This document shows positions 1 to 11,213 of a stretch of 64,000 nucleotides of DNA, piece by piece. The stretch spans positions 257,963,863 to 258,027,862 of the forward strand of contig CP136064.1 in assembly GCA_032622095.1 (NCBI GenBank), read 5' to 3'. Within the stretch, counting starts at the first letter, position 1. Each line of letters begins with the position of its first letter. The translations under genes were made by a program, and so were the position numbers. The notes beneath the pieces were generated by a model, which was given only the letters and a program-made list of their open reading frames with translations, ran no database searches and was not told where the DNA came from. This DNA is from Siphonodentalium dalli (Eukaryota > Mollusca > Scaphopoda > Gadilida > Siphonodentaliidae).

Positions 1-2695
1 CACAGTCCTGAAGAAGGATATTATACCCAACGAATGAGCGCTTCCCTGGCTCTCTGTTTGTTTGTACGGCTGAGAAATAGCCTACACAAAATGCCAGGGT
101 GGGTATTCTGACCATGGTTCCTCGACATAAAAACCCTATTTGCTCACCCCTGAACACATTTTGACACCCCGTTGGTATTATCCACGTAAGAACAATTATC
201 CCCAATCATGCTGGTAACGGCCACAACTCTCCAGTGGCCTAACTATTCAATAAAATCCCAATCGAAGTGAGTCAACAGCAGCGAAAAAATGACAACGCCG
301 TTGTGGATTTGATGGCAACAACGTTGTGGCGGGGCTGGTTTTTCGATTTTTGGCGATCATGCAGTATTTTGATGTTTTTGAGACCAGAACAAGGTGTTTC
401 ACGCCTATTTCGTATTGTGTATCCAAAATATTACATGTATTATCCGTATAAGCAATGTTTACTCGTGTATACATGTCACGTAACCTGTCCCCATAAACAA
501 GTTTTTTGTGCTCCAAACAAGGTATATTATTGTCCACGTATAGGCATATACCACGGCGTGGAACGCCCGTACATCACATTTTGAATCTCTAACCAAAGCG
601 GATTTGATTTAAAATTGGCTGTGTTCGACGGAATAAACTAGTGGATGAGGCATATAAATTATCATTACATCTTTTATATATAACCAGTGGATGATAAAAA
701 CTCGGGATTTATAAAAGAAATTAGATGAAAAATAGGAACGAAATATGTACCGAATTTGAACATCAAACACTGCTTAACCGTTTAATTGATATCTGTAAAA
801 TTCACACATATTAATTTGTTCTCTCACATAGCCCACAACTAATGCACCAAATATATAACATAAAATGTACGAAGTGAGCGGCTTATAGATTACAAAGTGA
901 CGTATAAGTTCCCCGTCCTGTATACTCATGATACTGCTGTTTGACCAACTCAAGTTTATTTGGCGCGAATAGGCGATATGATTAAGAAAATTATAAACGT
1001 AATCAAAACCTACCCTCACCCTATTTCATAAAAGTTTTACCACAATGGTATTTCCAAGAAAGCCACACATATAAATATATTAGTTTCCATATATGCCAAA
1101 TGATGATAACGTTCATGAGTATCATGTTCTCTTAATACATTTTATAATCGCCGTCGAAATTCTAATTTATGAATCTGATGTATGCTATATAATAACACGT
1201 GTCTGGTCCGCTTCGTGAGTATTGTTATAGAATAGAAATAGCTTCATTGGTCCACTGCTGGAGCTTATAACACGGTAAGGATCGTTATTGGGGAGATGAG
1301 GCACATGAAATATCTTCCGATAACGCAAGGATAATTCTACCCAAAAGAAGTTATTTAAATTTTTTTTTTTGGTAGTATTACACACTAAACTCTCACACCA
1401 CATTTAGTTAAATATTATTTATCATGACCCAAACTCGCTTTTCTGTGTGGGTAGGTCTGGGGTAGGGCGGTGTCATTACATTGTAAATGATGCACGTTAT
1501 TTTGTTAGTGTCTTTATACGAAATAACGCGAATTGTTCCTAAGTCCGGTATCCTATAGGAACACTGCAGGGGGGTCAAATATCTATCGTTTTTCGTGGTT
1601 CATCACTAAACAAAGTTCTAAATATGTGGGTTTTGTTTGTTATTTCTATACATGTCGTTTACGTTGTAATTGTGTGTCACAAGTATGTCCATCTAAATTC
1701 AGGGTTAGTGGCTATAACCAGTTTCCCTATCAGTGTTATAATTATCGCGTAAAGTTTGTACGCCTTGTTATGCAAAAGAAAGTCGGGATATGTAACGTTT
1801 TGAATTTTATTTACACAACATAAACGGACAAACTTGACAATACCATATTATCTAGTAATATCTGCGATATATTTATGATTGATGTAAGTCTATTATAACA
1901 TAAACTCTGTATTTTAGTATTCTGTCCGACTATTTTTAACAGCAATCATCATCTCGAAGGCCATTGTGTGGTTACATATCATGGCACGGGTGAATACAAT
2001 GAGAAATATCTGTCCACCTGATATACAGAATTTCAACCAACTTTTCGGTCGTATATTCACACTAAATATACCAAAACCATACAGCATATAAGTCGAAATG
2101 AAGATTAATGTCCCACGTATATGGACAATTAACGGGCAGTTCATAACACCTCACAACTGGCTGTGAAAAATGCATGACTTGTTCGATTTGGAGCACAAAA
2201 ACGTGTTTATGGAAACAGGTTACGTGGCATGTATGCACGAGTAAACATTGATTATACGGATAATACATGTAATATTTTGGATACACAATACGAAATAGGC
2301 GTGAAACACCTTGTTCTGGTCTCAAAAACATCAAAATACTGCATGATCGCCGAAAAACCAGCACGACCACAACGTTGTTGCCATCAAAACCACAACGGCG
2401 TTGTCATTTTTTCGCTGCTGTTGACCCACTTCGATTGGGATTTTATTGAATATTTAGGCCATTGGAGAGTTGGGGCCGTTACCAGTATGATCGGGGATAA
2501 TTTTTCTTACGTGGAGAATACCAGCGGGGTGTCAAATTGTGTTCAGGGGTGAGCAAGTAAGGCTTTCATGTCGTGGAACCATGATCAGAATGCCCACCCT
2601 GGCATTTTGTGTAGGCTATTTCTCAGCCGTACAAACAAACAGAGAGACAGGGAAGCGCTCATTCGTTGGGTATAATATCCTTCTTCAGGGCTGTG
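1..2695. mobile_element. Long-TIR non-autonomous DNA element (or inverted duplication)
   Basis: Positions 1 to about 525 and about 2,190 to 2,695 are near-identical inverted repeats. The left end reads CACAGTCCTGAAGAAGG and the right end is its complement with one change (CACAGCCCTGAAGAAGG). The similarity continues to the shared 'gctccaaacaa' near 510-520. The interior (about 526-2,189) has only short ORFs (up to about 100 aa) with no recognisable domain, and the two 96-107 aa ORFs in the arms are mirror copies of one another. This fits a non-autonomous DNA transposon with unusually long terminal repeats. The left flank is outside the window, so no target-site duplication can be checked and the superfamily stays open. 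Confidence 0.65.
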
Positions 2696-3465
2696 GGGGG
2701 GGGGGTCTCATTATAATAAATATGCACATTAACTCCCCATCCCGATTTTGGTGATCAGCCCTCTCCTATCCGCTCGCGAATTTCGCCAAAAACATCGTAC
2801 AACGGCGTTTCGCCACACCACAACGGCCAAACGCACACCACAACGGGGAAACGGTTGGTCAGTGTGAATATGTTTGAGCTCAGAAAGGACGACAGCTAAA
2901 GACAAAAAGAAAGATAAAGGTTTTGGAAAACACTCTCGGAATTGAGAACTGAAAACGCGGCAAAAAGATGGGACCAAAATGAAAATTAAAGGCACGGGCG
3001 GCGTTCGTTGCAGAAATATTCATATTTGTTCAAATCGCCATCAACGGAAGGAATTTAAAAATATATATAGTTTTGTTTATAAGTCAAACATATTAATCAG
3101 CGCGTAAATAGTATATTGTCGTCAAGACGTACGACGGTGTACGTAAACAAGAGACTGCTCGTGTTACAGAAGTTGTGCTTCTGTTTATACATAACACAGC
3201 GCAATTCTATTGGTTAATCACACACAAATAATATAAACGCTCTTTAATATTTCCATATCAGGAAAACAGTTACAAATAACGCTCTATGTGTGTATACCAT
3301 ATCCGGATCTAAACAAACGCCAGGTTCTGTAACGTTTTTTGCTTTTGTTTACATAACAACGGAAAAAACATTTGACAATAACACACTGTTTATTCCATAT
3401 TTCTGATTGGTATAAGAATAAAATCTGTCTATACTATTCTTTCTGTTTATGGTGGTTTTCCAAAT
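2696..3465. other. No gene recognised
   Basis: The stretch starts with a 13-G run just after the end of the long-TIR element. It then holds several 'acaacgg' motifs near 2,799-2,850 that resemble motifs inside that element's arms. Short ORFs are present but have no domain signal or codon pattern I recognise. Confidence 0.4.
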
Positions 3466-3865
3466 TAAATCTCCCAAATTACTATTTCTTTGGCTTCGGG
3501 GGTAAAAACAATATTTGATTCGAGTCTCGGAACCCACCCATCAAAGCCCAGAGTGATCAGAAATCGATTTGTTAAATTTATTATTTCTCGAGATGTGCAA
3601 TTATTTGTGGCCCTGAAAAACGTCGTCAAACGTACGGTCTCGGACAACATTGCAGATGAAGATGGATAACTCTAAAATCAAGTGGTAATACGGCAAAATT
3701 TCGTGATACTTAAGCGATAATACGGCCATATTTCGTTGAACAAAATGTTGATAAATAACACGTTTTGAGAAATTTGATACATCAGTTGACAGTGGTTAGC
3801 ATTATTTTGTTGCAATTCGTCGATTCTGATAACTAAAGCGTTCTTTGAAGAAATGTTGGAATACT
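3466..3865 (-). repeat. Truncated copy of the AGGTACTC piggyBac-like MITE (subfamily 2)
   Basis: The sequence matches the inside of the MITEs at 5,544 and 19,252: the same 'gattcgagtc', 'ggaacccacc' and 'gagtgatcag' blocks, then 'gatggataactctaaaatc' and a 'gttgataaat' block. The terminal AGGTACTC repeats are missing. The 'cgtcgtcaaacgtacgg' block and 'aatacggc' repeats are shared only with 6,470-6,860, which defines a second subfamily. The short ORFs here are repeat sequence, not genes. Confidence 0.65.
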
Positions 3866-3965
3866 ACATGATATACTTATTATGATATATGCATTTAAAT
3901 ATATTGTCATTATGTTGTTGGTGCAGGTGTCCCGGAAGAAACTTTTTCAAGAGACCACATTTTAA

Positions 3966-4214
3966 CCCTTTATATACTAAATGGATTCTCCCACTCAGTT
4001 ATAACATAATACAATGGAATGATTTATTACTCATTTAGGGTAGTAATGAACGATAATAAAAACAGACGACAGACACAAACCAGATAACACAAGAGCAGAA
4101 TGAATCATTTTCATTGGTGGGAAATGTTCAAATAATAAGTTTAATCGAATTAATTATCTGAACATTTCACACCAATGTATATATCTCATCAATGAGTATT
4201 TAGTATAGAAAGGG
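3966..4214. mobile_element. 249 bp piggyBac-like MITE, TIR CCCTTT, TTAA target site
   Basis: TTAA at 3,962-3,965 is followed by CCCTTTATATACTAAAT. The right end is the inverted match (ATTTAGTATAGAAAGGG), directly followed by TTAA at 4,215-4,218. A TTAA target duplication and a terminal CCC are the hallmarks of the piggyBac superfamily. The element has no coding capacity. An inner palindrome near 4,110-4,170 ('cattggtgggaaatgttc' against 'gaacatttcacaccaatg') is shared with the repeats at 4,995-5,226 and 62,262-62,445. Confidence 0.8.
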
Positions 4215-4427
4215 TTAAAGAATAAATGCAGTATGTTACGAGAATAATGTGAATTTAGCTTGTCATAATTCATCATTGAACTATATATATTGAGCGTCAA
4301 TTATATATTTCTTACACCTTTATTTGATGAATAATCATTGACGACCGAGTAGATCAATTAGGAAATGTTCAGATAGTCCGTTGGTTAAAGACGAAATATA
4401 ATACAAGATATAGAGGATCTATAACGA

Positions 4428-4551
4428 GTTATGTTGGGTCTTAAGATTTTATGCAACGAGTTTGATAAATTTGATTCACAACGAGTCGTAGACGAGTTGT
4501 GAATCAAATTTATGAAACGAGTTTCATACAATCTTATATCCCAACATAACG
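4428..4551. repeat. Imperfect hairpin (inverted repeat)
   Basis: The arm from 'ttatgttggg' folds back on 'cccaacataa', with the complementary inner blocks 'aaatttgattcacaac' and 'gttgtgaatcaaattt' around a short centre near 4,490. The motif 'acgagt' also recurs in direct orientation. The minus-strand ORF across it is a by-product. It is likely a hairpin MITE. No target duplication is evident. Confidence 0.7.
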
Positions 4552-4562
4552 AGTTAAAGTTC

Positions 4563-4994
4563 TTATATATCACATGAAAAAACTAGAGCTTTATGCCTTT
4601 TTAACAAATCAAAATCTTTAAAAGAAGCTGAAAATGCATGTAAAATGGATACATACACGTGGTTGGCTGAGAAGCTTCACAACCGCACACGACCGTATTG
4701 TACGCTCTGCCTTGCGACGAAACATATAGTCCCCCAATTTGACTCTTTGTTTGTGTGCCTATTTTTTGTGTGCAACGAAGTTGGACAAAAATTGAACTTT
4801 AATGAACAAAGCAACCATTTTGCAATGTCTGGTATTGGTGTCAAGCGCGGCTTTTCTTAATGGGATTAATCCGCGCTGTAATTTACTTGGCGCGATGCCA
4901 AGTATCCCGGGAAGCACGCGGCTATTTTTCTCTAGTGAAAGATAAGAAAAATATCTAATGAATTTTTTTCAATGATATTATAGGGGGTTCATGC
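4563..4994. other. No gene recognised
   Basis: Non-repetitive AT-rich sequence. One 71-codon plus-strand ORF (4,645-4,860) starts with ATG but shows no domain, signal peptide or splice context that I can recognise. Confidence 0.35.
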
Positions 4995-5226
4995 GATATA
5001 TATAAATATTCCTATTCATTGGTGGAAAATGTTGCGATAATAAGTTTAATGGGGTACTGTACACTAAATCCGACCATTTATAGGACCAACTCCAATTAAA
5101 CATAACAGAACATATGCAACAAATGAATGAATTTGAGCCATGGTTGAGTACAACATTGCAATTATAATGAAAATTAAACTTATTATCTCAACATTTTCGA
5201 CCAATGAATAGGAATATTTATATATC
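4995..5226. repeat. Composite hairpin MITE
   Basis: The arms 'gatatatataaatattcc' and 'ggaatatttatatatc' are perfect complements. The inner arms 'cattggtggaaaatgtt' and 'aacattttcgaccaatg' are near-complements. The centre (about 5,052-5,165) carries 'ggtactgtacactaaatcc' and 'aacaaatgaatgaatttgag', which match the left half of the TTAA MITE at 17,770-18,083. So one MITE fragment seems to sit inside the loop of another hairpin. Confidence 0.7.
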
Positions 5227-5543
5227 TTGTATTATTTTCGTCTTTCTGAAGTCTACCGACGAATAATAGATTATTTCAATGTATACTTTTATAACTGAAT
5301 GTGAGTATCCATCCAATAAATAATAATTTCTATCCATCCAGATTATACTGAACGGAATGCCACGGAGGCGTTGCATACTATCATGTCATCGATTTCCGTA
5401 ATGTCGCTTGGTAACTTAATGCAACCAGTGGATGAGTTCATCCTCAGATGTTATCTGTTTGGAGTTCCTTGCAATAAAAGGTGAGATTAATCATGATGTG
5501 ACTCAGTTGGTTAGGTGCTTGGTGCATTAAGTCAACATATTAA
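5227..5543. other. No feature recognised
   Basis: About 300 bp of single-copy-looking AT-rich sequence between two MITEs. No convincing ORF, RNA gene or repeat is seen. Confidence 0.35.
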
Positions 5544-5981
5544 AGGTACTCAATCATAATTAACGCTAGCAGATTACTATTTCCTTGACCTCGGAGGTAA
5601 AACATATTTGATTCGAGTCGAGGAACCCACCTATCAAAGCTCAGAGTGATCAGATATCGATTTTTAAAATCTATTATTTTAATTTTAGGTGGCCCAGTAA
5701 ACAGCAGACGAGAATACTTTCTCTGACCAAATTGCGGATGAAGATGGATAACTCTAAAATCAAGTGGCTTTTTTTGTGTCAGATATTTGACAAACCAGCA
5801 ATATCCGTTGAACAAAAAGTTGATAAATTACAGGTTTTTGTCAATTTTATGCTATAGTTGACTGCGGTTAGCATTATTTTTGAGCAATTAAGCGATTCTT
5901 ACAACTGAAGCGGCATTTAAAAAAATCTTGTTGTTGTTGGAATCTGATGATATGGGGACCATCAAATCCGATTGAGTACCT
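5544..5981. mobile_element. 438 bp piggyBac-like MITE, TIR AGGTACTCAAT
   Basis: TTAA at 5,540-5,543 precedes AGGTACTCAAT. The right end reads ATTGAGTACCT followed by TTGA, so one base of the right target copy has changed. The interior contains the family blocks 'gattcgagtc', 'gatggataactctaaaatc' and a (TTG)n stretch near the right end. Its minus-strand 91-codon ORF reads through the repeat and is not a gene. Confidence 0.8.
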
Positions 5982-6020
5982 TTGAGCCATCCAGCGATTA
6001 TCGAAGCTGTTTCTTATACG

Positions 6021-6227
6021 CCTTGTCACCGTGTCACGGCCATATTGGATTCATCCAGCCCCGTTCGGTTTTTTTAATGCTTCAGGCCAAAGTTCTGGAG
6101 TAGCATTTCATATATGGAAGTCATGAATATTCATATTTATGGAATGCTACTCCAGAACTTTGACCAGTGGCACTTAAATCGGAACGGGGCTGGATGGATC
6201 CAATATGGCCGCGACTCGCTAACAAGG
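6021..6227. repeat. 207 bp palindromic hairpin element
   Basis: A near-symmetric palindrome is centred near 6,125. From the outside inwards: 'ccttgt' against 'acaagg', 'ggccatattggat' against 'atccaatatggcc', 'ccccgttc' against 'gaacgggg', and 'tctggagtagcattt' against its complement. Its arm sequences recur at the ends of the element at 15,473-16,031, so it belongs to the same family. The 70-codon ORF here runs along one arm and is not a gene. Confidence 0.75.
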
Positions 6228-6409
6228 TGTATCCCGACAAGTGCGGATTCGTGGTCAATGAACAGGAAAGATAATATGATTCGTGTATGTGGATTAGTTT
6301 GTCTGTTGCTTTCCGTGAATTGGTAGTTTCTACATGCCGTGGCTTGATTTTCCGTTATTATGAACCAGTTCTATACTAAATACTCCTTGACGAGTAGTTT
6401 CCTTTGTTT

Positions 6410-6465
6410 AGTTGTTGTTGTTGGAATCTGATGATATGGGGACCATCGAATCGGATTGAATACCT
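6410..6465. mobile_element. Right-end remnant of an AGGTACTC-family MITE
   Basis: A (GTT)n run, 'ggaatctgatgatatgggg' and a terminal ATTGAATACCT form the last ~55 bp of the MITE family. They end at the TTAA at 6,466-6,469. The rest of this copy is absent. Confidence 0.65.
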
Positions 6466-6469
6466 TTAA

Positions 6470-6860
6470 AGGTACTCAATCCGATCAGAGGACCCCTATA
6501 TCATCAAGTTACAACAACAACAACAACAACAACAACAACATCATTTCTTCAAAATAGGCTTTAGTTATCAGAATCGATTGATTAAAACAAAATAATGCTA
6601 ACCGCCGTCAACTATGGTATAAAATTTCCCAAAACGTGTTTATCAACATGTTGTTCAACGAAATATGGCCGTATTATCACTTGAGTATCACGAAATTTGG
6701 CCGTATTACCACTTGAGTATCACGAAATTTGCCCGTATTACCACTTGAGTTTAGAGTTATCCATCTGTATCCGCAATTTTGTCTGAGACCGTCGGTTTGA
6801 CGACTTTTTCCAGGGCACAAATAAGTACACATCTCGAGAAATAACAAATTTCAAATATCT
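6470..6860. mobile_element. AGGTACTC-family MITE (subfamily 2), right end lost
   Basis: Begins AGGTACTCAATCCGATC directly after the TTAA it shares with the remnant on its left. It has a (CAA)n run at 6,511-6,540, then a 29-bp-type direct repetition ('cgtattaccacttgagtatc' variants) at about 6,670-6,750. It matches 3,466-3,865 in inverse orientation. No closing AGTACCT is found. Confidence 0.7.
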
Positions 6861-7335
6861 AACCAGTGAGTATATATGTACTGCCATAAAATCATATGCA
6901 TTAAACCGCGTGAATAAAGCTTATCAAACTAAGACGCCTTGTCAAACTTACCATATTTAAAACTCTGTGACATTAACCCTTCCTACGTGTATTTTGAGTA
7001 ATATTTGTTTACCAGTGACTTGTATGCACGTCTTGGATGTACCAGGTGTATTTCGGACGTGATTTTGAAAATATATGCTGTGAAATTTCCGGGCATGACA
7101 TCCACCATAATGCCATTTTGGACGCCATCTTCGTATCTGAGTCCCCAACAGTCACAGGGACATGTAACGCGCCCCGATGCCCGCCCCCATTTTGCCATGT
7201 CCATATACGCCGACGCTGTATACGCGCCTTATTATAGTACCATTAACGTGAAACAGGTGCGTATGTAGCTTCGGTGTATAGGGGCAGTGCAAAAGGGGGC
7301 GGGCCCCTGTGCCAAAAGCATCTTTGTCGAGAACA
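6861..7335. other. No gene recognised
   Basis: Contains overlapping ORFs of 62-87 codons on both strands (about 6,957-7,268) in a slightly GC-richer patch. None shows a recognisable domain. The overlap in several frames argues against any single one being real. Confidence 0.3.
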
Positions 7336-8112
7336 GGATATTTTAGGATAGGATAGGATAGGATAATTTATTTACAATATACATGATTTATACAATGGCA
7401 GAAATACATAATAAGGTAAAGCAGTATATTGTCAGGGGTAGCCTAGCCCTATCGGGCTGTCTTCCTGCTACCCCCTAAAACAGGTATCAGTATAAATAAT
7501 AGAATAGATGCTTGTATCCATATCCACGCACACGTACATACTATAATCATATATAAAACTTTGTAGAATCCAGTACTTAGGGCATAACAAAAACAAGTAT
7601 TGGTGTGGTTGTGAGTCAATCCAGACGAGTTATAAGATCGAAAATGTATTATCTCTCCATATGAATGTTTTGAACTGTTCAGGTTTTCTAAACATATGAC
7701 AGTTTCCGTTCCAGTTCCAGTTCCATGGGTTTGTTAGGAACAAAACAGTTAGTTTTGTGTTGCTACAACGGATTCAGGCGAGAGATACCACCATTTTTTG
7801 TTCGGTAAACACAATGAGGATCTATATAAGATCGCCGGGAAGTCTCTTTGTTGAGTTAGGTTCTGGGATAATTCAGATTAACAATATTACATATATGTAG
7901 TGTTCTATGTATGTCTAGCGGTATAGGGTCAGAGCCACGTTAGAGTAATCATAATAATATACGGTGGCATCTATGATGTATCATGTATGGTAGTGTATGG
8001 GCATGCTAGGAACGAGAATGCGATGTGTGTCCACTTGCGGGTACGTTGTGAAGAACATTATTCGAGTAGAGTTAGGATTATGTATCGCGTATGACTATTA
8101 ATGTTCGTTGTA

Positions 8113-8880
8113 TTATAGAGCACAATCGGGACATCCTTTGTTTTTACAGCGTACATTTTCTGGGTAATTTCTCAGCATGGCTATCTGTAAGCGCTTTTTC
8201 AATGTGTGCCTGCTTTGGCAAGAAGTATAGACTTTTTCCATATTGTTCCATGTTGTGGGGAAGGCGTGGTGGGGTAGGTTTCCCGACCAGTCAGTTCTAG
8301 GAAGTTCCAACAGTACGGGATTCGTGTGTCTTGGGGTTGATTTTGCTCGTTTGTTGTACATCATTCCAAAAGACGCAGGCAGACGGTTATAACACCAGTC
8401 ATGCATGAAAATTGAGGAATTGAGGGTGTGTAAGTCATATATTTTAAAGATATTCTCTCTTTTAAAGAGTGGATCTGTGTGACTCCTGTACTTCTTATTG
8501 CATATTATACGCAATGCTCGTTTTTGTAATAGGAATATTTTCTTGACTTCCGGAACATGACCCCATATTTGGATACCATAAACTAAGTGGCTTTGAATCA
8601 GAGCATAGTACAATGTTTTCAATGCTTTACTTGGGAAAAAGTTTTTCACCTTATTGATGCAGTAGATTGCATGTGATATTTTGGAGCAGATTACGGATAT
8701 GTGCTTTTTGAATGTCAAGTTCTCATCAATGTGGATACCTAAGAATTTTGTCGAGGATTCACGCCCAAGATTTCCTATTCGGTTCAATTCAATGTTATTT
8801 AGCTTTAATTTCAAAGTATTCCATTTTTTGTCATTGTTTTGTGGGTGTAAAAGCATATAATTGCTTTTATTAATATTAAT
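8113..8880 (-). pseudogene. LINE ORF2, C-terminal region
   Basis: The frame is identical to that of the reverse transcriptase (distance a multiple of three), with only a TAA between, and it restarts within 'INKSNYMLLHP'. It contains the KFLGIHIDENLTFKKHI motif that follows the catalytic domain in CR1/Jockey-group LINEs, then a basic region and a Cys-containing end (CKNKGCPDC). The natural stop is at 8,113-8,115. The 3' UTR below it (8,112 to about 7,336) has no coding signal. Confidence 0.82.
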
Positions 8881-10321
8881 TTAAAGTTTATTGCAGCAGC
8901 ACCAATCGGATACATTGGCTAATTCATTGTTGACGTAACTTTGTACTAGTTCGCCATCTTTACCGCTTGTGAACAGTGTGGTGTCATCGGCATACGATAA
9001 AATGTCCATTGTTGTAGAATTTACCATATCATTCACGTATATTAAAAAAATAATCGGCCCAAGAATTGAGCCTTGGGGTACCCCACAGGAGGTATTCATT
9101 AGGCTAGAGGTACTTCCACTATATTCGACGTATTGCCTCCTCTCATTCAAATAACTATGGAACCATGACATTGCTACACCCCTGATGCCATAGTGGTCAA
9201 GTTTCGATATAAGTATGTTGTGGTCGATCGTATCGAATGCTTTAGATAAATCAATAAATACAGCTAAGGTGGAATCCCGTGACGGTGTATCATTATTTTT
9301 AACGACATGATCTAGAAGGTGCATTATCGGATGAAATGTTGAGTGATTTGGTCTGAATCCATATTGGTGTTTATACAAGATTTCTTGTTTATTTAGAAAA
9401 TCTACTAGTCGTTTTTGCATAATTTTTTCAAGCAGTTTAGAGAACGATGGCAGGATACTGATTGGGCGATAGTTTGTTATTTCCTTAGAGTTATTTATTT
9501 TAGGAATGGGGACTACTTTGGAAATTTTCATTTTCCTTGGGAATATTCCCTCTTCAAACGATAGATTAAATATATGCTTAAGTGGTGGGGCTATTATGAA
9601 GATACTCGCTTTCATAAGTGCGGTCGATATTCCGTTGTGATCTTTGCTCATTTTCCCTTTCATAGTATAACATGTCAATATTATTTCCTGTATCGTTGTT
9701 GGTTCAATTTCGAATTCCTTTGTTCGCCTATTTCGAAGGTAATCAGTGAAATTTTCATCATTTCCAGTGTGTATTGAGTCGCTGGTGTTTCGACCGATAT
9801 TTGAAAAGTAGTCATTGAATTTTTCGGCTATTATGTTCGGGTCAGATAGCTCGGTATCGTTATCTTTAAATGTCTGTGGGTAGTTACATGATTTTTTAGT
9901 TTTATTGATGGCGTTTTTAAGAATTTACCATGTGTTTTTTATATCATTCTTATTTTTTTCTAGACTATCGCAATAATAATTATTTTTACATTTCCTTATT
10001 AGTTTGTTATATAGTTGACGATAATTTAAATAGGCGATTTTATTTTTTTCTGAAGGTGCCTTCAGTTTATTAGAGTATAATTCTTGCTTAGTAATAGAGG
10101 ATTTTATTAGTCCAGATGTCATCCATGGTTCGCGCTTTATATATTTTTTGGGTACATTTCGTGTTATTAGTGGAAAAGCTAGATCATGCGCGTTCATATA
10201 TATGTCTAAAAACAATTCATATGCCTTATCGGGGGAGTTACAATTGAGAACTGAGTCGAATTTACAAGATTTTAACAAGTTTTTGAAAATATTGACATTA
10301 TTTGGGTTGTAGTTCCTATAC
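8881..10321 (-). pseudogene. LINE ORF2, linker and reverse transcriptase domain
   Basis: This frame continues from the endonuclease after the A-run frameshift. The linker (10,278-9,925) has the family's KREPWMT motif. A TAA at 9,925-9,927 interrupts it where neighbouring family members usually have Lys or Gln, and the same frame reopens directly after it. The reverse transcriptase follows: ITNYRPIS, QYGFRPNHST, FIDLSKAFD (motif A, Asp143 and Asp149 of the 265-codon piece), CGVPQGSILGP (motif B) and the catalytic SYADDTTLF (Asp231 and Asp232). The catalytic residues are intact, so inactivation comes only from the stops and frameshift. The piece ends at a second in-frame TAA (8,881-8,883). Confidence 0.88.
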
Positions 10322-11179
10322 GTGACTTTTTTTGTGTTTGTTTGATTCGGAGAGGAATATGCCGAAATGATCGGAGATGTCGCAGGTAATTATCCCTGTT
10401 TGGTGGCCACCTTGTACTTTGTTGGTATAAATGTGATCAATTAGGGTAGCAGAGTGTTCAGTAATTCTTGTCGGTTTTGTTATCATGGGCACGAATCCTC
10501 TACTGAGTACATTGTTTATGAAATCGTTAGTTTTTTGATGCGTCTCGAAATTTAAGAGGTCGATGTTGAGGTCTCCTATTATGTAAGACTTGGTATTGTT
10601 CACTTGTTCTAATATATTATCGAATTTTAACATAAATTTGTCCAAATCGGCCTTTGGTGCTGTGTTTGGTCTATAAATACATCCTATTATATAATTATCG
10701 TTCGCCCCTCGGTGTATTTCTATAAATAATGTTTCTATTACGTGTGGTATAAATATTGTTAAATCAGGTCTGGGTTTATATTGAAGATTCTCCTTTATAT
10801 ATATACCAACACCGCCTCTGCCATCGTCGCCGTCTGGTCGAGATTTGAATTCTAAGGGGTGATATCCGGGAAGTGAAAAATCTGAGGAACTATGCACTTT
10901 GAATATTTCTGTTAGGGCGATAACATCAAACAAATTTTCTTCTGTTTTCAAATCACAAAGTAAATTTTTTAGATCTCCATAATTTGCGTTAAGGCTTCTG
11001 CAGTTTAGGCCGAAGATAGAAAATTTTATATTATTTGAGAGCACTTTTTTACCCTGTGTAGGCGAGAAATATTGGCTTGTATTTTGGTTCCAAAGTTGGA
11101 TGCTATCGGGATCGAATTCATCTCCTTCTATTTGAGACCATTTTGCCGCGAAATCATGTGTATCCCCAACCTCACTCAA
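10316..11179 (-). pseudogene. LINE ORF2, endonuclease domain (EEP/APE type)
   Basis: This 287-codon frame encodes the nicking endonuclease that starts target-primed reverse transcription. All motifs of the family are present in order: Asn in GLNCRS (residue 59), the metal-binding Glu in ALTEIF (91), GGVGIYIK (122-129), GCIYRPN (166-172), GDLN with Asp203 and Asn205, LIDH (Asp248) and the terminal SDH (269-271). The frame ends early. At a run of seven A (plus-strand T7 at 10,327-10,333) one extra base moves translation into a TAG, while the next frame continues cleanly into the linker. That fits a single-base insertion in the A run. The start given is a TTG in an open frame; the true start is not preserved. 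Confidence 0.85.
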
Positions 11180-11213
11180 AGTTATGCTATTTGCAGACGT
11201 AGTTGAAAATTTC

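Larger units (their letters stand above)
7336..11213 (-). mobile_element. CR1/L2-like LINE retrotransposon, 5'-truncated, inactive
   Basis: Read on the minus strand, this element has an apurinic-type endonuclease (11,179-10,316), a linker and reverse transcriptase (10,321-8,881), a C-terminal region (8,880-8,113), and a 3' UTR of about 780 bp. It ends in a short (TATCC)n tail, seen as (GGATA)n at 7,336-7,365 on the plus strand. A microsatellite tail instead of poly(A) is typical of CR1/L2-group LINEs. The open frame upstream of the endonuclease runs only to a stop near 11,213 with no ATG and no ORF1, so the copy is probably 5'-truncated. Lesions are one frameshift and two in-frame TAA codons. 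Confidence 0.85.

Noticed and set aside
10316-10340. Programmed frameshift in the LINE at the A7 run
   Set aside because: Entering the downstream frame needs a +1 shift rather than the usual -1 slip, and the copy has two further stops, so a mutation is the simpler reading.
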